From assembly GCA_036897485.1 (NCBI GenBank), contig JAYMTF010001166.1:1-25712 (forward strand): DNA of 25,712 bases. The letters are read 5' to 3'. A program made the translations under genes and the position numbers. Positions 18,677 to 25,712 of the stretch are shown here, piece after piece. How positions within the stretch are numbered: the stretch's first letter is position 1; every line of letters starts with the position of its first letter. The stretch comes from Pelargonium nanum (Eukaryota > Streptophyta > Magnoliopsida > Geraniales > Geraniaceae). The notes beneath the pieces are model-generated. The model was not told the origin of the DNA. It saw only the letters and a program-made list of their open reading frames with translations, and searched no databases.

Positions 18677-20438
18677 AACTTTTTGAATTTGTTACAACAA
18701 AAATATGAGTATGAGAGAATGGCGGTCGTCACCCAAAAGGTTAAAGGGATGAGCAACTTCATTTATTCTAAATGTTGTTCAACAATTGAAACTTTTAAAA
18801 TTTTATTGAAAAAAAAAGCAGAAAAAGTGAAAAAAAAGAAGGTAAAATTAGTAATAGAATTGAAGGTAGGAGGTGGTGATAGATAATATTAAATGAGATA
18901 GTCTGTATGAAATACAGTTGAGTTGAATGCATAGCCTTATGGCCTTATGGGATGGATGAGATCTTAAATATCAATAACAACACCAACACCAACAAGAGGA
19001 TCCATAAATTAAAGAGAGTAATAACTGTAACTTCCTACAATTGGGTCACTCTCAATCAATGGCAAACCAACTTTTTAAAAATATTAAAACCTCTCAACAC
19101 CTTCTTCACCTACAAATGAATGTTAATCACACAAACACTCAACAATTAAACCCATCACACTCTCACTCTACCCTAACTCAATACATACAAACTACAAAGC
19201 TTTTAAAGCTCTCAACATCCCCACTTCCCATGACCTACCATTTAATGTTTTCCCCTTTTCTTTCTCCTCATTTTATTTATTTACTTACTTCCAACTTCAC
19301 CTCCTCCCCCAATTTTTGTACTATTTATCATATTACTTTTGTCTCCTCAAATTACACATATGTTAAAAAAGTATTCGGAATCTCAGCCGTGATTTGTTGG
19401 TTAAAACTCTCAATCAAGACACAAAATATATAGATCAAGACAGGCGCTTCACGTCCACATATTCATTGAGGGAGTAGGTGTGTTAATTGATGAGGTCAGT
19501 AGGTCACATCATCTTATTGACATGAACTTATTGGTTGAGAGTCTCCGCCAATAAATTATGGCTGACATTTGTGTTTCTCTATGTTAAATCATAAGTAATG
19601 TTATCTCCAAATAATTACTCGTTTCCTCAGACAAATTTGTCTGATGAAAAGTTGACGATTATGTTAAAACGGTCAAATATCAATCTATAGTCAACAAAAT
19701 CTAATAGTGCGGTACTTTGGTTGGATTTTTAAGTCCTTTGGCAACAAACATGTAGACTTTGTAGAATTTATAGTTGTTTCAAACACAATAATTCAATTGA
19801 TCATAAATTACCCTCCTAAATAGTTAGTATAAAAAATATAGATGATTTTATAAGATAGTTATGAATAGGCTGAGATGAGATTAAAAGCACCAAATAATTA
19901 GTTGAAGTTTGACCCACAAAAGATACATAGAATAGAATACAGGTCTGGGGTGGTGACATGTCGACAGACCAAATTAAATAGTAATAGCATATGTATCATT
20001 ATTTTGGGTAAGTTTTCAATTTCACTAGTAAATAAGGATGGAGCACACACACTACATTAGCATATGTTTCAGCTCAATTTCACCAACCAAATATAAATTG
20101 CCGTGGGACCCTCAATTACCTCCCCTAAACCGTTGATCATATTCTCAACGACAGGATAAAAAATACGAGTTATAATATTCCAGGGTTAAATTAAGTTAAA
20201 TAAAATAAAATTTTATACCCACTTAATAAATTTGTAAAAATAAAATTGATCTGCCCGAATTCATATTCTTAATGTGATCTCACGACGTCATTAATTATTA
20301 CTTATACATTTGATCTGCAAGTTAAACTATAAGTAGCAGAATACTTATAATCTTGTCATTTTAAAAAAATATCTCAATAAGAAAAATTATAATAATTGAG
20401 AAAGACTTAAATAAATAAAAAGGAACAATAACAAAACT
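18677..20438. other. AT-rich intergenic DNA, no gene recognised
   Basis: Small open frames exist (for example 18683-18886 and 19041-19433) but they are of low complexity, Lys-rich or Ser/Thr/His-rich, with no recognisable domain. I see nothing I can support as a gene. Confidence 0.5.
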
Positions 20439-20457
20439 AATACTAAGGGAATAATCA
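20439..20457 (+). repeat. 5' target-site duplication of the LINE
   Basis: AATACTAAGGGAATAATCA here and AATACTAAGGGCATAATCA at 24645-24663 match in 18 of 19 bases. They bracket the element and define its ends. Confidence 0.9.
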
Positions 20458-20587
20458 AGGAGAGTAATACCGATTAGGGTATAGTAAGGAGACGGCGGCG
20501 GCGGGTTTGCAGCTGGTGGTCGGCGGCGGCAGTCAAGTACAGTGACAAGCGTAGCGAGTGACGGTGGAAGGCTAAGTTTCATCGGGT

Positions 20588-21496
20588 ATGGTGCTTTTGG
20601 TGTGGAATTGTAGGGGTCTGTGCAACCCTAGATCTCGTCGGGTTCTAGGTCAATTGGTTCGAGACAAAAAACTCATGCTAATCCTACTGTTGGAGACGAA
20701 GCGTGGTCAGGAGGAATTGGAAGGGCTGAGGCAAAACCTTCACATGAAATCCTGCTTTTCCTGTGATCCGGTAGGTCGACGAGGCGATATAGCATTGTTT
20801 TGGGATAGCAGAGTTCGGGTTACGTTGCTTGGTTGGACAAACAATTTTGTAGACGTCATGATAGAGAAGAGAGAATGGGATCAGTGGAGGTTTACAGGCT
20901 TTTACGGGGAGCCGGATAGGACGTATCGATCAGTTTCCTGGGATAGATTGAGATCTTTGGCTGGAGTCAGCTCATTACCATGGCTATGTGCGGGCGATTT
21001 TAATGATCTCATGTCTGTTAATGAGAAGCGAGGGGGACACCCATATCCATTGGGTCTGGCTCAAGGCTTTTCGGAGGTTGTTCGGGATGCAGGTTTGCAG
21101 GATATTGGCTTCATGTGATACGAGTTTACGTGGCGCAGAGGCTCTGGTAATTCGATCTCTACTGAGGAACGCCTAGATAGGGGATTGGGCTCGTCTGAGT
21201 GGATAGCACGGTTTGGGGCTTGGAAAGTTACACACTTACCGTTTTACTCTTCGGATCACTGTCCTCTGCTTATTGGTCCAGATAGGTATAGTGGCAGAGC
21301 TCAGAGCGTTTTAAATTTGAAAATTTATGGTGTGAAGAAGAGGAATGTGAACAAGTTATTCAGAACAGTTGGTACGGTGACACAGTTTTTGACAAACTAT
21401 AACATTGTAGCGGAGCTTTACAGGGATGGGGAGGAACTACGGTTCAAGCATTACGTCGCGAGGTTCTTATTACATGGAAGCTTTTGGATAGATTGA
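20588..21496 (+). pseudogene. LINE ORF2 endonuclease region, interrupted
   Basis: EEP-fold apurinic-type endonuclease that would nick target DNA. Motifs are WNCRG (Asn), LLETK (Glu), GFYGEP, AGDFNDL (Asp, Asn) and, after a break, SSDHCPLL (Asp, His). A TGA at 21116-21118 interrupts the frame, which continues unchanged to 21496. The stop sits just before YEFTWRRG, a conserved part of the family, so it is a nonsense change and not the natural end. The start at 20588 is chosen because the endonuclease fold begins within the first residues. Confidence 0.88.
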
Positions 21497-22284
21497 GCAG
21501 GAGGTCCGATGATAGGGGTCGGCTTCAAGCAGAGGAGGTTCGGCTTCGCTATTTGTCCTTGTTACGTAAGCAGGAACTCTTCTGGAAGCAGCGAGCTAAA
21601 AATCATTGGCTCCAAGATAGTAATACGAAGATTTTCCACAGGGCGGCGAGTACCCGGAAAAAGAACAACACAATTGTACGTCTGAAGGATGGAATTGGTA
21701 ATTGGGTCGAGGGCGCAGAGGACATACGGACCATGATGGCCGGATTCTATAAGGACCAATTTCGGTCCCGTGCTGTTTCGGGGGAGGACCGGATCCTGAA
21801 CCGGGTTCCTAGGCGGGTAACCGAGTCTCACAACGTGCATTTGGGTATGATGTTCACTAAGGAGGAAGTCAACAAAGCAATCGACTCAATGCATCCGGAT
21901 AAAGCTCCGGGTCCAGACGGTTTTAACTCGAGTTTTTTTCAGCATTATTGCCATATAGTTGGAGAGGAAGTTGTCCGTACATGCTTGGATATCTTACGGA
22001 ATGGGTCTGTTCCTAAAGATCTCAATGAAATTATATTAGTTCTTATCCCGAAAAAATCCGAGCCGGAATCGGTTTTAGACCTTCGGCCGATAGCGCTTTG
22101 CAATGTGGTTTACAAGATAATAACCAAAGTTATTGCAAATCGTATTAAGCCTGTCCTGAGCTCCATTATTGCGGACAATCAAAGTGCTTTTTTACCTGGT
22201 AGGTTGATCACGGATAATATATGCGTTGTTAATGAGCTTTTTCATTATATTCGTAAGCTTACGCGACGAGTTGGGGAGCTTTGA
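21484..22284 (+). pseudogene. LINE ORF2 reverse transcriptase, N-terminal part
   Basis: It continues in a different frame from the endonuclease, so there is a frameshift (possibly with loss of sequence) near 21484. Motifs typical of plant LINE RT are HWLQDSNTKIFH, PDKAPGPDGFN, ILVLIPKK, LRPIALCNVVYKIITKVIA and QSAFLPGRLITDN. The frame closes at 22282-22284. The next bases, read one frame over, give the motif A start (KLDMAKAY), but the conserved Asp after KAY is lost in a small deletion near 22309. Confidence 0.88.
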
Positions 22285-22324
22285 AACTGGATATGGCTAA
22301 GGCATACGCGTTGAGTGAGGTTTT

Positions 22325-22828
22325 TTGAGACGCATGATGATCCGATTGGGCTTCCGAATAAGCTGGGTGGAGTTGGTGATGAGCTGCGTCGAGTCGGCTT
22401 CTTTTCGGGTGGAGCTGGGAGGTGGTTTGTCTGATTCGTTTGCGGCTTCCAGAGGTATTAGGCAGGGTGACCCGCTGTCCCCGTATCTATTTCTTATTGT
22501 TGCGGAAGGTTTTTCGTGTCTGATGAGTCAAATGGAAAGCGAGGGGAGTATTAGCGGGTGTCGGGTCTCTTGCTCAGGTCCAGCAATGTCCCACTTACTG
22601 TTTGCGGATGATGCTCTGATTTTCTTTAAAGCTTGTAAGGAGGAGGCAGATACGATAAAAGAGGTACTCTCTATTTATGAAAATTGCTCTGGGCAAAAAG
22701 TTAATTTTCACAAATCGTCTATTCTTCTCAGTCCCAATATAGACTCCGAGTTGGCGGAATCGGTTGTATCAAGTTTAGGAGTTAATCGAGTTTACTCCTT
22801 TGATAAATATTTGTGTTCCATGTTGTGA
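22325..22828 (+). pseudogene. LINE ORF2 reverse transcriptase, catalytic palm part
   Basis: Contains GIRQGDPLSPYLF and the catalytic FADD box (22601-22612), followed by SGQKVNFHKSSI. The frame is lost again at about 22800-22830, where part of the conserved segment leading into the GGSRGEMF block is missing. Confidence 0.88.
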
Positions 22829-23411
22829 AGGTGGTAGCAGGGGGGAGATGTTTGATTATATTGTGCAGCGCATCAAAGCCCGAGTGACGTCATGGTCGAC
22901 CAAGGCGCTTTCTAAGGCCGGGAATGAGGTTTTGTTGAAGGAAGTGGCTCAGGCCATCCCGACTTACTGTATGGGAGTTTTTTTACTCCCGGTTACCATA
23001 TGCAAGCGGATTGAGCAGGTTATAAGTAAGTTTTGGTAGCAATCTAGTAAAGAGGAAAGCCGAGGTTTACATTGGAAAGTATGGAGCAAGTTATGAGCAA
23101 GTAAATCTCAAGGAGGTCTGGGTTTTCGTGATATTAAAGCTTTTAATCTCGCTCTGTTAGGAAAGCAAATGTGGCGTTTGATCCAAGCCCCCCACTCTCT
23201 CTTTAGCCGCATGTTTAAAGCTCGCTACGCTCCTAATTGTTCTTTTCTGGATGTCGATATTGGTCATGATCCGAGTTATGTATGGAGAAGTATATATGCA
23301 GCTCAGGGTCTTGTTCGAGAAGGGAGTGTGATTCGCGTGGGATCGGGGCTGCAAATCCGAGCGCTAGTCGATCCATGGGTTCCGCTATGCCCGCGGTCGG
23401 ACCCGGATTGA
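22800..23411 (+). pseudogene. LINE ORF2 RT thumb and linker region, with in-frame stops
   Basis: One frame carries RIKARVTSWSTKALSKAGN, VAQAIPTYCMGVFLLP, then TAG at 23037-23039 directly after KFW, TGA at 23094-23096, then GGLGFRDIKAFNLALLGKQ and VWRSIYAAQGLV. These are standard linker blocks of plant LINEs between RT and zf-RVT. Confidence 0.85.
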
Positions 23412-23489
23412 GTGCGGTGGTGACGGGTTCGATATTGGTGGCGGACTTGATAGATACTGGGTCACGAAATTGGAACACAGTTATACTTT

Positions 23490-24016
23490 AACAGATTTTT
23501 GAGCCCGAGTCCTGTGATGAGATCATTAAAATTCGCCTTAATGATTCAGTTTGCGAGGACACGTGGTATTGGAAGCATGAACGGACGGGAAACTACTTTG
23601 TTCGCAGTGCTTATTGGCTGGGACGTGATGGTATGGATGATGACCAGAGTCCGGATATTCCTTGGAAACGGTTATGGGGAGCTCAGGTACAAGGCAAAGT
23701 TAAACACTGTATTTGGAGAGCGGCATCGGGTTGTCTCCCAGTTCGTGAGCGCCTCGTGTCACGTCGTGTTGAGGTCCCATTAGTATATCCGAGATGCGGT
23801 ATGTTTTCTGAGACCATCACTCATGTCTTGTTTCATTGTTCTTTCGCGTTTTCGGTATGGCGAAGGATGGGTTTGGAAAGTTTAGCTCTCACTTTTGGGA
23901 CGGTAAGGGAATGGCTGACGCAGGTGGAGAAACGATCTGAACCGGAGCTTTTTGAAAAAAGCTTTATATGTGGGTTGGAGTTTATGAAAATCGCGCAACG
24001 AGGGAGTTTGGAATAA
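23490..24016 (+). pseudogene. LINE ORF2 zf-RVT region
   Basis: In another frame, DTWYWKHERTGNYFVRSAYW is followed by IPWKRLWGAQVQGKVKHCIW, CLPVRERLVSR and a Cys/His cluster YPRCG...ETITHVLFHC. The first Cys of the usual CxxC pair is replaced (Arg/Tyr context). The frame ends at 24014-24016 and RNase H continues in a different frame. Confidence 0.82.
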
Positions 24017-24047
24017 TAACTGGTTAGGAGCGGAGGAGACTCACATT

Positions 24048-24614
24048 ATGGCTATGTCTATGTGGGATAACTGGTTTCAGGTCCATGCTCAGGAGCCTCG
24101 TCGGGAGCGGGTCGGGGGAGTTGACAAATGGGTTAGCTCGGACGACCCATATATCAAAATCAACATTGATGGGGCTGTTTTTAGTGATCGGAGGCGGAGG
24201 GGCTGGATTGGACGGTCGGCTACTGGGGTAGGGGTGGGAGGTGGTCAGGTCGGTTGGCCGGGCTTTGGGGAGGCAGAGGAGGTCGAAGCGCTTACCATTA
24301 AGGAGGCGTTGTCTTGGGCCATTTCGAGAAAACTGACTCACGTGATCACCGAGTCGGATGCTAAATTGGTCATCGATTCAATCAAGATCGGAGGGGAAGG
24401 TTTTCCTAGTGCCTTGGGTCTCGTTTATAGAGATATTCTAAATTTATCTGGTAGGCTTACTTTTGTTAGTTTTTCTTTAACACCGCGAAAATGTAATACA
24501 GTTGCTCATCTCTTAGCTAGAGCTAGTGCTAGTATAGACGGGGTAGTCTGTTGGGAAGGTATGTCAAATAATCCGGTAGTATGTGAAGCTGTAATTTGTG
24601 ATTTATTGGTTTAA
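24048..24614 (+). pseudogene. LINE ORF2 RNase H domain (open segment, 188 aa)
   Basis: RNase H-like fold (RVT_3 type) that would degrade RNA in RNA:DNA hybrids. Acidic residues appear kept: NIDGA (Asp, 24168-24170), AEEVEALTIKEAL (Glu) and ESDAKLVIDS (Asp), with NTVAHLLARAS providing the usual His near the end. The segment is uninterrupted to the natural stop at 24612-24614, but it is out of frame with the upstream zf-RVT, so it is only expressible as a separate fragment. Confidence 0.85.
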
Positions 24615-24644
24615 TGAGAAGTACAAGCATTCACCTTAAAAAAA

Positions 24645-24663
24645 AATACTAAGGGCATAATCA
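24645..24663 (+). repeat. 3' target-site duplication of the LINE
   Basis: It matches 20439-20457 in 18 of 19 bases and lies directly after the A-run of the LINE. Confidence 0.9.
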
Positions 24664-24781
24664 ATCGGTAAAGAATTGTTTCATTTTAATTGTGAAATAA
24701 AATAAGTGTGTTAAAACTTGACAAACTGTTCTTATAGCTCTTTTCAAGACGAATGGAAATCTAGAAAATCATCCATGATAT

Positions 24782-24930
24782 TTAAGGGTGTAAATGAGCC
24801 AAACCTTAATAGAGCCCCTCGAGCTCGCCTCGCTAAATATTTGGTTTATGTTATAATTATCGAGCTCGAGCTGAACTCAAGCTTAGGTTTAATCTCATTT
24901 AAGAATCGAGCTGAACTTTTTGTGGTTTGA
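24782..24930. repeat. GAGCTCGAGC-rich dispersed repeat, possibly hAT-related
   Basis: Starts with AAGGGTGTAAATGAGCC and carries repeated GAGCTCG / CGAGCTGAAC(T) words. This resembles a common plant dispersed repeat with ends like GGGGTGTAAA. No second end or target duplication was found, so the class is uncertain. Confidence 0.35.
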
Positions 24931-25009
24931 TGGGCTCAGGAGCCAGTTTGTTTATTAATTATTTTCTAATTAATATATATGATAACTTGAACACATATTA
25001 TATTTTAGA

Positions 25010-25162
25010 GGTAATTACTGATGGACCCCCTGTACTTAACATGTTTTTCATCTGGCAGTCCTGAACTTTAAGTGTGAACTTTAGGCTACTCTGTGGTTTC
25101 AAAATGTTGCACCGTCACTAACTCCGTTAGTTTGACATGTAAAAGACGATTTTACCCCTAAA
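25010..25162. repeat. Repeat-like terminal sequence, possibly a Mutator-type TIR
   Basis: The stretch GTAATTACTGATGGACCCCC TGTACTT.. followed by CTGAACTTTAAG, GTTGCACCGTCACTAACTCC and ATTTTACCCCTAAATGGG has the look of long terminal repeats of plant Mutator-like elements. No inverted partner lies in the window. Confidence 0.35.
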
Positions 25163-25600
25163 TGGGTCTAAAGAAGCTCCTGCATCTCCTCCATCTCCAG
25201 CGGTGGAGAGACCACTGTCGAGCGCCGAGCTCATATTTGGACGGCGACGTTGTACGTGACAGACGTCAACGGAGGAGCAGATTTGGGCGGAGGAGGCATC
25301 GCTGGAGGAGATGGAGCTCGCCACTGGAGCTGACCCACGCTCTGGCCGGCGGATTTTCGAACCCAGATCTTGTCGTGCTTGCAGATCTAGGCGACGGTGG
25401 ACGGTGACGGCTTCGATTTGGGCTACGAGGTTAGGTTCTTTGATGCCTAAGCTTCGACTGTGGACAGCTTCGACGGTGGACGACGACGGTTTCAGCGGGA
25501 GAAGGAGATGAACGGCGAAAGGAGCGGAGGCGGAGGAGGCGAGGACGGCGAGCTGGGCACCGTTGACTGAGATGAAATGCTAGGGAGGTTTTGTAATGGG
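25163..25600. other. GC-rich stretch with short open frames, no gene assigned
   Basis: The base composition rises sharply against the flanks, with many CGACGG / GGAGGAGG words. Open frames of 60-81 codons occur on both strands (for example 25162-25407 plus and 25127-25324 minus) but show no recognised domain. It could be a gene fragment carried in a transposon whose other end lies beyond 25712, or the edge of a gene. Confidence 0.3.
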
Positions 25601-25712
25601 TTAGTGGCAAGATTTGAATGAGAAGGTATGTTTGATTGTTGTAGAAGATTTTGTCAATGGAGCTTTTGAATTTATTATTGTGTTGAGTTTTGTTTGAATG
25701 ATGATTGGAATT

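Larger units (their letters stand above)
20458..24644 (+). mobile_element. L1-type LINE with RNase H domain, 5'-truncated and decayed, about 4.2 kb
   Basis: The element is bounded by a 19-bp target-site duplication and ends in an A-run (24638-24646, partly shared with the duplication). It contains endonuclease, reverse transcriptase, zf-RVT and RNase H regions in the order of plant RNase H-bearing L1 elements. Only 130 bp of GC-rich leader precede ORF2 and no ORF1 is present, so it probably inserted as a truncated copy. Multiple stops and frameshifts make ORF2 non-functional. It is more GC-rich than its AT-rich surroundings. Confidence 0.92.

Noticed and set aside
18683..18886. Open frame of 67 codons, Lys-rich
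   Set aside because: Low-complexity poly-Lys from A-rich DNA, with no recognisable domain or promoter context.
19041..19433. Open frame of 130 codons
   Set aside because: Ser/Thr/His/Asn-rich translation of AT-rich, CA-rich intergenic DNA, with no domain. It looks like a chance frame.
2254..24644. CCR4 proteins and the LINE endonuclease both have the EEP fold
   Set aside because: A shared fold is expected for these two unrelated families. Nothing indicates gene capture or fusion between them.
1..25712. CRISPR arrays, operons or prokaryotic defence systems
   Set aside because: The window is plant nuclear DNA, and its repeats are tandem duplications or transposons with no regular spacers.

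Overview
The window is nuclear DNA of a flowering plant, most likely a eudicot. It has AT-rich spliced introns with GT..AG borders, genes of the plant CCR4 and CURLY FLAG LEAF 1 types, plant L1-type LINEs, tRNA-derived SINEs and Stowaway-like MITE ends. The species cannot be named from sequence alone.

Layout. 1-750 is the 3' end of a LINE, cut by the window edge. 1037-1750 is an imperfect tandem duplication with a tiny retroposon tail inside it. 2254-8411 (+) is an intact 11-exon CCR4-type deadenylase gene (600 aa). 8862-15536 (+) is a second intact 11-exon copy (579 aa). All ten intron positions and phases are shared, and several introns still align, so the pair arose by DNA-level tandem duplication. 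15537-16766 has no recognised gene. 16767-17520 (-) is a two-exon CFL1-like WW-domain gene (217 aa). 17521-20438 is AT-rich intergenic DNA with a 69-bp tandem duplication and a SINE nested in a MITE. 20458-24644 (+) is a decayed LINE with endonuclease, reverse transcriptase, zinc-finger and RNase H regions, flanked by a 19-bp target-site duplication. 24664-25712 is repeat-like and ends in a GC-rich stretch with no gene I can assign.

Function. The two CCR4 proteins should be catalytic subunits of the CCR4-NOT complex and shorten mRNA poly(A) tails. Both keep every metal-binding and catalytic residue of the endonuclease/exonuclease/phosphatase (EEP) fold and an N-terminal Cys/His (MYND-like) zinc region in place of yeast leucine-rich repeats. 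Copy 1 differs by a C-terminal polyglutamine run from (CAG)11 and an altered loop in the nuclease domain. The CFL1-like gene is predicted to act in cuticle and epidermal development and has no visible link to the CCR4 pair.

I found no evidence for a wholly new system. The strongest leads are the diverging CCR4 pair and a set of small retroposons whose 3' tails match the tail of the LINE at the window start.
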